Positions 1 through 9,028 are shown, numbered from the stretch's first letter. The stretch: 64,000 bases of DNA from Bradyrhizobium sp. cir1 (GCF_014198245.1 NZ_JACIHE010000020.1:1-64000), one strand, 5' to 3'. Numbers and translations are program-made. The notes: a model not told the origin generated them from the letters alone.

Positions 1-95
1 CACCGCAAAGCCGCCCGCCCGCTACGGCGCCATGGGAGGGCGCGCGTGCGGACGGCTTTGCTCTACCGAGCTACACCATCACCGGGGACACGACC
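1..95 (-). mobile_element. End of an IS256-family element, continuing left of the window
   Basis: These bases are the reverse complement of the left end of the complete IS256-family element at 22301-23724, with about 6 differences in 95 positions. They end in the inverted repeat GGGGACACGACC at 84-95. The transposase gene must lie left of the window on the minus strand. The two copies therefore face opposite ways and belong to closely related but not identical elements. The target duplication cannot be checked because the other end is not visible. Confidence 0.85.
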
Positions 96-559
96 ATGGC
101 GGCCTGGGGAACGTCCACAAAGATGTTGACCGGTAGACGAAATTCTCTGAGTCCAGAGAATGAACAAGATTGGGGTCCCTGAAACGCGCCGTCTGCGCTG
201 ATCCAGGGATAAAGATCGCTATAAAGACGCCTGAACGGCGTCACCGCGATCGCGATCGGCTGCGCCAGCTCATTTCATCGGAGCTGCAACTCCATTTCGA
301 TGAATGGAGGAGCATCGCCTCGCTTAGCCAGGATCTTTGTTTGCCTCGAGGCCGTTCGTGCGAATTGGCCGCCGAATCGAACCGCTGCCTAGGCAGCAGT
401 TCGGGTGAGCTTCGGCCAGTGCCGGGAAAACCTGCGCCGCCGCGAATTGAAAGACGGTCGACATACCGGCGCATGTGCGGGCCGCCCCGGTAGCGTCCGG
501 GAAAGGCGATACGGTGGCTCGCATGCCTCCCAATCCGGTGATCTTTTTATGTAGGTTAT
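96..559. other. No recognisable gene; one short perfect palindrome
   Basis: The short open frames here have no recognisable domain, no convincing ribosome-binding site and unnatural composition. A perfect 8-bp inverted repeat with a 4-nt loop sits at 142-161 (ATTCTCTG, AGTC, CAGAGAAT). It is too AT-rich and lacks the T-run of a classical terminator, so its role is unknown. Confidence 0.5.
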
Positions 560-570
560 AGCCAGTGGTT
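560..570 (+). promoter_or_regulatory. Candidate operator upstream of the XRE gene
   Basis: AGCCAGTGGTT ends 31 bases before the ATG at 601. The paralogous regulator at 4001 has the perfect palindrome AACCAGTGGTT at exactly the same distance, inside an upstream block of about 45 bases conserved between the two copies. Small XRE proteins often repress themselves by binding such palindromes, so autoregulation is inferred. No experiment or consensus supports it. Confidence 0.4.
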
Positions 571-600
571 TGATGACCGTCGAAATGGCTGCTTTTGCGC

Positions 601-882
601 ATGAGAGCTCGTGCGCTTGTGGCTTACAATGTGCGCCGGATCCGCGTCCAGCGCGGTATGCCGCAGGAGCAATTGGCTTACGATGCGGGAGTTGATCGCT
701 CCTACATGAGCGGACTTGAGCGCCAACAAGCGAACCCGACAGTCGATCTTCTTGATCGCCTTGCCGAGACGCTCGGCGTAGCTGTCTCCGAACTGTTTGT
801 TCGGCCATCCAAGGGCGCCCCGCCACCCGCGACCTTACCTAAAGGCCGCAAGCCGAAGCCCAAACGCGGCAAAAGGACCTAA
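601..882 (+). CDS. XRE-family helix-turn-helix regulator (copy 1)
   Basis: This is a 93-residue protein made almost wholly of one Cro/C1-type helix-turn-helix. Residues about 8-65 carry the usual pattern NVRRIRVQRGMPQEQLA, then DRSYMSGLER and NPTVDLLDRLAETLGV. A short tail rich in Lys, Arg and Pro follows. A TTG at 595 could add two residues, but the ATG at 601 matches the start of the paralogue at 4001. No clear Shine-Dalgarno sequence is seen. A broken third copy lies at 41739. It is a DNA-binding repressor by family; its targets are unknown and it stands alone, with a LysR gene downstream. Confidence 0.85.
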   Translation: MRARALVAYNVRRIRVQRGMPQEQLAYDAGVDRSYMSGLERQQANPTVDLLDRLAETLGVAVSELFVRPSKGAPPPATLPKGRKPKPKRGKRT

Positions 883-1040
883 GCCCGGCAAACACCAGCT
901 GAGACACTGATGTCCTGCGCTCCCGGCGTAGGCATCGCGCCCCCACGAGGATTTTATGCGCGGCTGACGCGGATACGCAGCGATCCGGCCATGGACATCG
1001 AATATTGTGATGGACTTTGATTCTGGCGCCGGAGCAGACA

Positions 1041-1940
1041 ATGGCGGCTCGAGACGATGAAGTTCCTCTAAATGCCATCCGTGCGTTTGTGACCGTCGCC
1101 CGCGAAGGCAGCGTCACGCGCGCGGCCACCAGTTTGGGGACAACGCAAAGTTCGGTCAGCCGTTATTTGGCTGTACTGCGGGATTATCTGGGGGCTGACC
1201 TCATCGAGCGGCGTGGACGATTGACCGAGTTCGGAAGGCTCTTCGCAAACGCAGTGTCTGAACCGCTCGAAACCGTCAGCTTCACGGCGAAGAGAATGCG
1301 ACGCCGCGCAGGCGCAGGAACGAATCGGATCGTGGTCCGCACCTCACTATCGACCTTTGCTTTCTCTCTCCTTATTCCAAATCTGCAGACTTTCTCTTCT
1401 GAAGCGGGTGGCGTTATCGTGGACATTATCAGCTCGCTGGCGCACCCGACATCTTCGGATGATTTCGATATTTTGATTACGCGGGATCTTTCCGTCATCG
1501 AACCCGCCGACAGTTGGGAGATTTACAAAGAGGAACTGGTGTGCGTCGGCCCGCCAAATCTGGTCGGGGGCCGAGAGCTCTCGATTGTTCGCTCAACCCC
1601 GATACTGAACGTCACATCCCGCCCCGACATCCTGCCGACATGGCTGAGAGCCATGAATCTGTCTTCGAGCGACATACGAGTGGGCGCCCGGTATGATCAC
1701 AACTATCTTGCTTTACCGGCAGTCATGACGGGAAAATGCCTTCTTGTCGCGCCAGAAATCATCGTCGGAGATCTGGTCAGAGGGGGCGCTTTGCAAATCA
1801 TCCCTGGCACCCGCACTCCGAGTGGCATGCAATATCGCGCTTATGCCGTAGATCGCAGCGCGCACCCCGAGATCGCACGTTCTTTTTGCCGATGGCTGGC
1901 TCGTCTTTGCAAGAAGGTTGTACTTGCGCAGGCTGCCTGA
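1041..1940 (+). CDS. LysR-family transcriptional regulator
   Basis: The 299-residue protein has the standard LysR length and order. An N-terminal winged helix-turn-helix covers about residues 8-67 (AIRAFVTVAREGSVTRAA, then QSSVSRYLAVLRDYLGADLIERR). A substrate-binding domain of periplasmic-binding-protein type fills the rest. The ATG at 1041 is preceded by GGAG at 1031; a TTG at 1017 is in frame but less likely. LysR proteins usually control a divergent neighbour when a small co-inducer binds. Here no divergent gene is present, only the small XRE gene upstream in the same direction, so the target may have been lost or lie elsewhere. The inducer cannot be told from sequence. Confidence 0.9.
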   Translation: MAARDDEVPLNAIRAFVTVAREGSVTRAATSLGTTQSSVSRYLAVLRDYLGADLIERRGRLTEFGRLFANAVSEPLETVSFTAKRMRRRAGAGTNRIVVRTSLSTFAFSLLIPNLQTFSSEAGGVIVDIISSLAHPTSSDDFDILITRDLSVIEPADSWEIYKEELVCVGPPNLVGGRELSIVRSTPILNVTSRPDILPTWLRAMNLSSSDIRVGARYDHNYLALPAVMTGKCLLVAPEIIVGDLVRGGALQIIPGTRTPSGMQYRAYAVDRSAHPEIARSFCRWLARLCKKVVLAQAA

Positions 1941-2185
1941 GGTTAGCGGTCCCTCAATCGGTGCAGCGAGAGATCAATGTTCGGGTCGAGGGGCGCTAAA
2001 ATTAAAAAATCTATTCAAGCATAATCCGCAACGCCTACGGAGATGGCGCCCCTCCGTTGCAGCAATCAAGACGGCAACAATGAGATATCGGAGCGCAAAG
2101 ACTTTTTCCTATCCACCATCGTGCCAGGCAGCGGAAGAATTGGCTGGCAGCACGGAATGTAGGCCATTTGTCGCGCAGCAACCCA

Positions 2186-2963
2186 CTACTTGTCACCCCT
2201 GCCCCTGCGTTTGCCGAGCAATGCTCGCCAGCGCAGGCGCATGAGGCGCTGCCCCAGCTTAACAAGTCGAATCGTTCGGCTGCGCAAATCGTCTGTTTTC
2301 CAGGCGCGCTCGGCAATACGATGACTTCCAAACAGGCCTTGCGCGATTTGGCGATAGCTATTTCCTTCCTGCCATCCATCGATTGCGCGCAACGCCAGGA
2401 TCAGCCGACGCCGCTTCAAAGCAGGCAAAGCAAGTGGCGGCTCTACGAGCGCCCGACGCTCAAGGGCAAGCCAAAATCGACGTGCGGCCCCCAGGCGAAG
2501 CTCGAAATCGGCATCGAGCGGCAGATCAACGACGACAGCATATCCGCTCGCCGGAAGCTCTCTTAGCCAAAGACGATGCTCCGTACCCCCGAGCGGCACG
2601 ATCGCATGCCATCCATCCGGCGCACGGCGAAGCTCGCCGCCCGGCAGATTGTCGAAATCGAGCTGATCGTTTTTGGGCGCAATGCGGCCAGCCGTCCGCA
2701 CAGCCAGTACGGTCGGCAGCACCTCAGGTGCCCAAAAGACTGCTTGTTTGTCGAAAGTCCTTTGCGGATCAGCAGGAAAACGAGAGCCCCCACTTGCGTC
2801 GGAACTCGCCCGCCGCTGCGCTTGAACGTTGGCGGCGAGATAACCGCTTATAATCCTCTTGGTAGTCGCGATCCCGGCGCAGCCACTCCCAGGCCAGGTC
2901 GGCAGCATCTGCCGTTTTCAGGCCGCTGTACGCTTCCTCAGATCTCCAGTCAGTATCCGCCAT
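2186..2963 (-). CDS. FseA-like DUF6499-DUF2285 activator, joined by +1 frameshift
   Basis: Two frames make one protein. The first, from ATG 2963 (AAGGTG upstream) to TGA 2769, is a 64-residue DUF6499 domain starting MADTDWRSEEAYSGL and ending in the motif WGLSF. The second, in the +1 frame down to the TAG at 2186, carries a DUF2285 domain ending in the typical GNSYRQIAQGLFG and TIRLVKLGQRLM segments. In the Mesorhizobium loti island ICEMlSymR7A this same pair is fused by a programmed +1 slip of tRNA-Phe at a conserved Phe codon, giving FseA, which activates the excisionase gene. Here the shift point is TTT followed by T, so slippage or a one-base insertion are both possible. The full product would be about 258 residues. 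A qseM-like gene lies 160 bases upstream. Confidence 0.7.
2775..2783 (-). other. Probable +1 ribosomal frameshift site
   Basis: On the minus strand the zero frame reads TCG-TTT-TCC-TGC-TGA. Skipping one T after TTT restores the DUF2285 frame (CCT-GCT-GAT-CCG). The site falls on the Phe of the WGLxF motif, where the known FseA frameshift occurs. The published site slips from UUU to UUC; here the run is TTTT, so the new codon is again UUU. A plain single-base insertion in a decaying gene is the alternative. Confidence 0.5.
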
Positions 2964-3125
2964 TGCACCTTTCCCGCACAATCTTCAGACGCGGCGAAAT
3001 GCAGCCGATGATTGTGGCGCTTTCCGGTGCTTCCTTACCGTGTGCGCGTCTTCCACGCAACTAATCGATGGAACAATCAACTTTTGCGATTGCGACGATT
3101 GCGACGACCTCGACATCCGCGCTGA

Positions 3126-3398
3126 TCATTGTTTTGGCCAACCGCTACGTAGCAGATCACGATAGCCCTTGCCCGCTAGCCACTTGGCCCGCGTCAAATG
3201 ACTTTCGAACGTGCGTCGCGCTCGATCCGGGTCAACGGTCGGGTCAAGCCCAAGCACGATGCGCGCAACTTCACGCCAATCTGCCTTGGCAGCGTCGGCA
3301 TCAAGAAGTCGCATGTAGGCAACAGCGTGCTCCCTGTCATAGGACGTGAGCTCGTCGACGCTGGGCGCCAATTCTGCGATCTTCGGCTCTGCTGGCAC
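3126..3398 (-). CDS. QseM-like small DUF2285 protein (putative anti-activator)
   Basis: This is a 90-residue protein with the compact DUF2285 pattern: DELTSYDREHAVAYMRLLDAD, then DWREVARIVLGLDP and SHLTRAKWLAGKGYRDLL. The start is GTG at 3398 with GGAG 10 bases before it. QseM of ICEMlSymR7A is a stand-alone DUF2285 protein of similar size that binds and blocks both the quorum-sensing activator TraR and the frameshifted activator FseA. Because an FseA-like gene follows on the same strand, this gene may keep transfer of a conjugative element switched off. No relaxase, traG or type IV secretion gene is visible nearby, so the pair looks like an orphan remnant. DUF2285 membership is firm; the QseM role is inferred. 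Confidence 0.75.
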   Translation of the reverse strand: MPAEPKIAELAPSVDELTSYDREHAVAYMRLLDADAAKADWREVARIVLGLDPTVDPDRARRTFESHLTRAKWLAGKGYRDLLRSGWPKQ

Positions 3399-3959
3399 TG
3401 CTTGAAACTCCTACCCAGCTGAAAAATCTACCAAAATCAGAGCAACGCTAGCTAATTTCAGATCGCCTTGGTACCTACACAATAGCCGCACGCCAATCTC
3501 CTTTTTGCGCCAAGACGGCAATCGCATATCGGCTCACATTGGCCTGTTGGCTCCATGCTGCGCCTTCTTGTTCATCGCGGTCGATACTGGAGGCGATTGC
3601 ACATGCCCCCCGCAACCAGAGTCCTTGCCGTTCTGGCGGAAGGACACCATGGTTCGTGGTGACCGCCCCGATCGCACGCGTGAAAGGCGATAGCCAGAAC
3701 CAGCCAACCGGAGAATATTCGTTTCCCTTTCGAGCCCTAGTTGAACATTCGTCCTATTCGCGGTGCGCGGAAAACAGCGCTGAGCGCGGTTCGTTATCTG
3801 GTATGAGTCGCAAGCTATTTCCCCGCCGGAATGGCTTGCGATGGTCAACAAGAAGACGGCACGCTACCGGCGTCAGCACCTCACCATTGCCTGATTTCTC
3901 GAAGCAATTGGAGAGGACAGCCATCGCTGGGTGCGAGCTTATTGTAATAGTCTGGCTAT
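3399..3959. other. No recognisable gene
   Basis: About 560 bases separate the divergent qseM-like and XRE genes. Open frames on both strands have unnatural composition and no recognised motif. If this began as a qseM/qseC-type divergent switch, the usual short operator region has been replaced by unrelated sequence. Confidence 0.5.
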
Positions 3960-3970
3960 AACCAGTGGTT
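3960..3970 (+). promoter_or_regulatory. Candidate palindromic operator AACCAGTGGTT
   Basis: This perfect 11-base palindrome ends 31 bases before the ATG at 4001, the same spacing as the near-identical site before the XRE gene at 601. The flanking block (CTATA before it, then TCGGAATGGCTGCC downstream) is conserved too. An autoregulatory site for this XRE subfamily is the simplest reading. Confidence 0.45.
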
Positions 3971-4000
3971 TCATAATCATCGGAATGGCTGCCTCTGCGC

Positions 4001-4282
4001 ATGAACGCTCGTGCGCTTGTGGCCTGGAATGTGCGCCGGATCCGCGTAGAGCGCGGCATTCCGCAAGACCAATTGGCCTATGATGCCGGGATCGACCGCT
4101 CTTACATGGGGCGCATTGAGCAGAAGAAAGAGAACCCGACTATTGATCTCTTGGAACGCATCGCCAGGACCTTAGGTATTCACTTGTCCGAATTATTCAC
4201 ACAGCCGGCTAAAGGTGCAATGCCTCCCAAGCCGATGTCCAGAGGGCGCAAGCCAGCACGGCTTGGCCGAAACAAGACGTAA
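4001..4282 (+). CDS. XRE-family helix-turn-helix regulator (copy 2)
   Basis: The 93-residue protein is a paralogue of the one at 601. It is nearly identical over the first 20 residues (ALVAWNVRRIRVERGIPQ) and similar throughout, including DRSYMGRIEQ and NPTIDLLERIARTLGI, with a basic Pro-rich tail. It is intact. The DNA upstream is conserved with copy 1, so the duplication included the promoter. It is transcribed away from the qseM-like gene; in ICEMlSymR7A a small DNA-binding protein, QseC, is divergent from qseM. An analogous role is possible, but the 600-base gap and the presence of paralogues elsewhere make it uncertain. Confidence 0.85.
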   Translation: MNARALVAWNVRRIRVERGIPQDQLAYDAGIDRSYMGRIEQKKENPTIDLLERIARTLGIHLSELFTQPAKGAMPPKPMSRGRKPARLGRNKT

Positions 4283-4580
4283 TTATGCGAGCCACTTTTC
4301 GGCTAACGCTTGGGCGGAATCGAGCCGGAGCGGCCCACGTGCTTCATCGATTGACAGCCGACGCCGCCGATCTCCTGCTCCAGCCGATGTACTCTCAGCA
4401 GAGTTCCGCTTAGCGCTCCCTCGGAGCGGCCTGTTATAAGGCCGAGCATCTTCGAACTGAGGGCTTGCGCCGCTCGCGTAATCCTACCGAGGGTCGCTTG
4501 AAACCGAGGTTTGCGAAGAGTCCGTTTAGAGCTTTGGTCGGTTTGTCATTCTTGGGCTCGGGTGATCGCAATGGCCCCAA

Positions 4581-4781
4581 CTGAAAGACTTCCGCAAGGC
4601 CATGGAGGGACTTGCTAATGTGGTGCGCAAGAGCATGGGAGCAAATCCGTCCTCCAGAGCTGTCGGGCGAAGGATCAAGCTGGTGTACGACTCGAGGATG
4701 AGCCTTGCCGCCGGCCGAAGATCGGGAGTTGCGATGCGCTTGCAGGGCCGCAATTTAGGGGCTTCTGGAAGGCTCGATTGA
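4581..4781 (+). pseudogene. IS66 TnpB-like transposase remnant
   Basis: An open stretch of 66 residues reads LKDFRKAMEGLANVVRK, then GANPSS and RRIKLVYDSRMSLAAG. This resembles the core of IS66-family TnpB (normally DFRKGxDGLA, then DPFSG, then RADRIKLLxWDGxG). The protein is usually about 115 residues; here the start and the C-terminal third are missing and several conserved Gly/Trp residues are lost. It is debris with no likely function. The assignment is by eye and only moderately sure. Confidence 0.45.
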
Positions 4782-5191
4782 TGCTTCTCCGTGGGCACTT
4801 AAGACGCCCGCACGATCACCAGCGGGATTGTTTCTGTCGGCGGCGCGATGTGAATCAGGGCCATCTGACGCCTCGCACTTGACGAATATGTCTGAATTTT
4901 CGTGTGAGCACGTCGGGCCTGACTATCCCGAGTCGATAAGCGAGCTGCTCGCGTAGCGACAGCCAACGGATGCATCAGATCTTCAAAAATGCAGCGTCAT
5001 CGGTTTGACCGGGGCGCAGAGACGATGCCTAAAGATTGAAGCTATTGGGCGCGCTAGAAGCCTAGCAAGTGGCAGCTGCGCCCGTGAGCCGGTTCCTCGC
5101 GCACAAGACGGGCGGCGCCGCGACATTGCAGGGCCGCACCTTGGAGCCGGGTCTCCAGGCGTCTGACGTGATCCGGCAGATGTGGACAATG
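4782..5191. other. No recognisable gene
   Basis: About 400 bases between IS66 debris and the end of the TauD-like gene. Short open frames on both strands show no motif or convincing ribosome-binding site. It may hold further decayed IS66 sequence that I cannot identify. Confidence 0.4.
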
Positions 5192-6079
5192 TCAGGCAGC
5201 CTTTGCCGCCCTTGTTTTCGACGACTTCACGTGCGGTACGCGGGTGTCAATCGCAAACTGGTCCACCATCCAGTGCGGGCTGCTGGATTTGCTAACGGGG
5301 TACGGCTCAGTCGCGCGGTTGTCCCAGATGACGACGTCGCCTGATTTCCAGTTCCAGCACAGGGTATTCCGGGGCGCGATGAGATAGGATTGCAGCCGTT
5401 CAAACAGTCTTTGGCTGGGATAGCGCTGCATGCCGACGAAGTTCTTTACGGAACGACCGAGCGAGAGCATACGATCGCCGGTCTCGGGATGAACACGAAC
5501 AATCGGATGTGCCGTTTCGTATATCGTTCCGGTGGATACGCCGCACCAAGGCCGCTCGTTGGGTTCTGTGGTCTTCTCTGGCGCAGTGAGATCAGATAGG
5601 CCGAAGCTCACAGCCCAGAGATTATCTGCTAGCATCCGCAGGGAATCGGGAAGATCAAGGTAAGCGGCCGCCCTACTCGACCAAGCAATGTCACCGCCAA
5701 AAGTCGGGACCGCTGCGAGCCGCAGCACCGAGATCGCTGTGCGGACGGGCTCATCGTGCATCTGATTGAGATCAGTCCAGGGGCGATCAGGCAGCTCCGG
5801 CCGGATCGCTAAACCGTCCATTGTGTCCGCCATTGTCAAATTCGGTGTCAGCGAGCCGAGCCGGAGCACGAAACGCTGTTGTTGGGCATCGTCGAGATGG
5901 TCCTGATCACGGAAGAAAATGACCTTATGCTCCAGCAGCAGCTGGCGGAACGCTACGATGACATCGTCAGGCAAATCGTCAGACAGCGTGATGTTCTTGA
6001 TTTCGGCACCAAGCCGGTCCGCGTATTTGACGACGTTTGCTCGCAGAATGATGTTATCAACAGCCATAGTTCCACTCAT
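5192..6079 (-). CDS. TauD/TfdA-family dioxygenase lacking the distal metal histidine
   Basis: The 295-residue protein aligns along its whole length with Fe(II)/2-oxoglutarate dioxygenases of the TauD/TfdA type: the N-terminal GAEIKNITL and LLLEHKVIFFRDQ, the first iron-binding pair HDE in QMHDEPVRTA, and VPTFGGDIAW. In the C-terminal part the normally invariant WDNRATQH is WDNRATEP, so the distal iron ligand His is absent. The Arg-rich 2-oxoglutarate clamp region is also altered (SPHWMVDQF). The start is ATG 6079 with GAGAGG upstream; earlier in-frame starts lack such a site. Family membership is clear, but normal catalysis looks unlikely. It may be a decaying gene or a protein with a new role. 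Confidence 0.8.
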   Translation of the reverse strand: MSGTMAVDNIILRANVVKYADRLGAEIKNITLSDDLPDDVIVAFRQLLLEHKVIFFRDQDHLDDAQQQRFVLRLGSLTPNLTMADTMDGLAIRPELPDRPWTDLNQMHDEPVRTAISVLRLAAVPTFGGDIAWSSRAAAYLDLPDSLRMLADNLWAVSFGLSDLTAPEKTTEPNERPWCGVSTGTIYETAHPIVRVHPETGDRMLSLGRSVKNFVGMQRYPSQRLFERLQSYLIAPRNTLCWNWKSGDVVIWDNRATEPYPVSKSSSPHWMVDQFAIDTRVPHVKSSKTRAAKAA

Positions 6080-7027
6080 GACGGTGCCTCTCTCTGGATG
6101 TCTAAACACGCTCCGTGGTGGTCGCGCCTGGCGACAACCCGGCAAGACAGTCTCGATGATACGCAGCCGAATTGCCTGAGCGTGGTCACTACTGCTCAAT
6201 CAGGCGGCTGCACTCTGATACACACCAACAGCATTTTAGAATCCAACTTCCTCTGCGCGTCGACACGGCTAGTGCAGTTCTCAAAGGACACGTGCATGCC
6301 ACCACATCGATTTTTAGCCTGATCGAACAGTGCAGATCATAGACGCTATCCATGTCCAGTCCATGAAACGAAACCAGCTTTCTTTTCGAGCTCGCGTAAG
6401 GTTCGCCTCGTCTCAGAACTGATGCTTGGAAAATCCTCGAACAACGACTGCGTCGTCCTCATTACCCGTGCGACCTCATGCGCAGACGAAGATTAGAACT
6501 GGTTCGCGGCATGCGCTCGCGAAGCGGACAGGACCCACCGTCTCGAGAGCATTAACTACCTAACGATGTATCTCACGTAACTAACTACTTCAACGGGTTG
6601 TCGATCATTTTTTTGCGATTTGGAGTTGTTCAATGCGCGACATGTTTCTTCAGCTGATCACTTGCTGCCGTGCCTTGGACTAGCGGGAGAAGCGCAAAAC
6701 AAGAACGCTGCAACTTCCGAGGCAGTTTAACAACGGACTTAATCCCTCAATTTTCGAAACTTGCATGCGGCACCAATTCAGGCTGTTGCGGCGATGACCT
6801 GCGTTTGGTCCACCTCGAGACGTAAATGCCTCTTACGAACTGCATGCTGTTTGGTTTCGTGGCAGTTGAGCACACACAACGGAAACAGCGCGCAGAGGAG
6901 ACGGTAACGCGTCTCGGCGCTTTCAGACTGCAAGCAGCAAATTCCGGACGGCTATTTTTGCCTCGCCGTGAGCGCACGGCACTGAATGCCACGCCGAACT
7001 ACAGATCATAAGCCGGAATCTATTTCC
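6080..7027. other. Long intergenic stretch with no recognised gene
   Basis: Nearly 950 bases, with several AT-rich segments around 6550-6620. Open frames are short, have shadow-like composition and lack domains. The TauD-like gene is transcribed leftward from its edge, so its promoter should lie just right of 6079; no clear promoter boxes were found. Confidence 0.45.
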
Positions 7028-7288
7028 TTATAGGTCTGGCTGTCGCAACGGATCAAAGCCGCCGATTTCAGCATACTCGCCCGAGATCGCCTTTGGCTTG
7101 TGGCCACCGATCTTGCTGGGCTCAACGTTGCTGTCTCGTCGACCCGCTTCTAGCAGCCAATCGCCGTGCTGCTGCCCCCCAAACTGCTCGGCGGCACGAT
7201 TGCGGGACAAACCGCCCTCAATCGCGGCTACCACACTCTTTCGAAAATCCAGAGAAGAAAATCCAGAGAATATGGCTTGCCCATCCAT
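7028..7288 (-). pseudogene. IS630-family transposase N-terminal remnant
   Basis: The minus strand encodes an N-terminal helix-turn-helix stretch, DFRKSVVAAIEGGLSRNRAA followed by EQFG, and then KIGGHKPKAISGEY. This matches the beginning of rhizobial IS630-family transposases. The frame is disturbed between the two blocks, and the DDE catalytic part is absent. A 14-base direct repeat (AAAATCCAGAGAAG) lies at its 5' edge near 7245-7272. It is inactive debris. Confidence 0.6.
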
Positions 7289-7715
7289 GCCGGACTCCTA
7301 TCCAGCCACCTTGGTGAATCAGAAACGCGTTGATTGGAGATTCCCAAAATCGATTCAGACTGGCTCCATCCCGGCTTAGGTAATCACCGGCTCCAGACTG
7401 GAAGCCGTAGCACCAACAGAAGCTTTTCCACGAGCGCGCCGCCCAATTCCCTATGGACGCGTGATCTCAGTGCCCGAGAGCTACACGACATGACGTATCC
7501 TCAATACGTAGATGAAAATACGTGGATACTCGTTCAATTGCGGCAATAGACTAGACCTGATGTTTACATGCCTTTGTCGCTAATGCGTGCGAGCATCAGA
7601 CTAATCGCGTGGCTTATGAACACAGCGGACGGCACGGACCGATTGCCTGGAGCTAGTCGCCGCGGCAGCGCTGTTGGTCGTTTGCGCGTTCTTCACGCGG
7701 TAAGTGTTCACGCCC
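7289..7715. other. No recognisable gene
   Basis: About 430 bases with no supported coding sequence. Around 7495-7535 there is an imperfect dyad built on GACGTATCCTC and GTGGATACTCG, of unknown meaning. Confidence 0.4.
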
Positions 7716-8819
7716 TCACTCCTGCTTTATCACGGTCGGTGTCAATGCGCTTTTAGCAAACTTCTTCAGCGGCATCGGCTTGCCAAACAGATAGCCCTGG
7801 ACGAGGTCGAACCCGAGCTCGCTCACCGCCGCCAGATCAGCCCCGCTCTCGATGCCTTCAGCGATGGCGCGCGCGCCGTAGCCCTGCGCGAGCTCGACGA
7901 TGTGACGGCACACCGTGCGTTTTAGCCGGTCATTGCCGCAGCCGGCCACGAATTGCCGGTCGGCTTTCAGCTTGGTGAAAGGAATTCTGTCCAGTCCCAT
8001 CAGCTCCGGCCAGTTGGCGCCCAGATTGTCGATCGACAGAGCGATATTGTGGAAGCTCATTTCGCGAGCGATCTCGGCCAAAAACTCGAGGTCGCGGATC
8101 GCCTCATCGCTGGCGATCTCAATCGTCAGCCCGCCAAAGGCCGGATGCATCGGCATCCGGCGGCAGAGGTCGCGGACGGCCTGCGGCTTTCTCAGATACG
8201 GCGCCGGCAGGTTGACCGATAGATCGACCGCTCTCTGCCGTTCCAAGAGATAATGCCAGTCCTGCAGGGCGCGCTCGATCACGAACTCGGATAAGGCGCT
8301 GAAATAAGGATCATGTCCCTCCGGGATGAAGTAGGCTGGCGGGACCACGCCCCAGGTCGGGTGCCGCATGCGCACCTTCGCCTCGGCGCCACGGCGAACC
8401 AGCGAGCGCGCGTCGATTTTCGACTGGTACCAGAGCTCGAGCCAGCCCCCATGCAGCGCCTCGCCGACATGCACCGCCGGGCTCGGGGCCGGCTCCTCGG
8501 GCAGCAGCATCGCCACGCGCTCGCGGAGTGTGCCGGCAGCAAAGGGCGTTGTGAGCGGTGGCAGCATCCCAAGCCCATATTCCTCGCCGACCTGCTGTAC
8601 CGCCTTTACGATAATCGAATCTGGGGCGCCGACAGCCAGAACCTTGCCCTCGAATCCCGTGCGTACGAGAACTTCCAGAAACTGGCCAGGTTCGACGCGA
8701 TCGGCGGCAATGCCAAGCAGGACAAGGTCCGGCAGATCGGCGGCGAGTATAGCTTCCAGCTCGTTCGCACTGCTGCATTCGCTGGTGACGAAGCCGAGAT
8801 CCTCGAGCACCTCGCTCAT
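7716..8819 (-). CDS. Degenerate receiver-EAL domain protein
   Basis: The 367-residue protein has a truncated receiver-like region (about 1-110) and an EAL domain (about 118-355). The receiver lacks its first strand and acidic pocket, and the phospho-acceptor Asp position reads VLLGIA. The reading frame upstream of the ATG continues with HLRAF, typical of the receiver start, so the gene has lost its 5' end. In the EAL part the signature EAL is EAK, the metal-binding DDFG is DNLG, and EGIE, the Lys and the first Asn are kept. Active EAL enzymes hydrolyse cyclic di-GMP. This one is more likely an inactive binder or a decaying gene. It has no operon partner. Confidence 0.8.
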   Translation of the reverse strand: MSEVLEDLGFVTSECSSANELEAILAADLPDLVLLGIAADRVEPGQFLEVLVRTGFEGKVLAVGAPDSIIVKAVQQVGEEYGLGMLPPLTTPFAAGTLRERVAMLLPEEPAPSPAVHVGEALHGGWLELWYQSKIDARSLVRRGAEAKVRMRHPTWGVVPPAYFIPEGHDPYFSALSEFVIERALQDWHYLLERQRAVDLSVNLPAPYLRKPQAVRDLCRRMPMHPAFGGLTIEIASDEAIRDLEFLAEIAREMSFHNIALSIDNLGANWPELMGLDRIPFTKLKADRQFVAGCGNDRLKRTVCRHIVELAQGYGARAIAEGIESGADLAAVSELGFDLVQGYLFGKPMPLKKFAKSALTPTVIKQE

Positions 8820-9028
8820 GAAAGCGCGCAGATGACCCCGGGAGGTGTCCGCCGCGCTCTCTTCCTTCGAATCCTTCGAAGGGCGGAGACGACGCGTGAT
8901 CTATTCCGTCGGGCGCGTTGATGAAAATGCGCTCAGAGCGGGCATGGGTCCTCTCGAACTCGCCGCCTACCGACGCCTGTGGCGGGCTTCGGTGCGTTTT
9001 CTCAATCCCTCAGACAAGTCGACAGCAC

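Noticed and set aside
2035..2379. Open frames opposite the DUF2285 gene
   Set aside because: Shadow composition and no motif.
7245..7272. Two tandem AAAATCCAGAGAAG units considered as a CRISPR-like or iteron repeat
   Set aside because: Only two copies, no spacers and no nearby origin or Cas gene.
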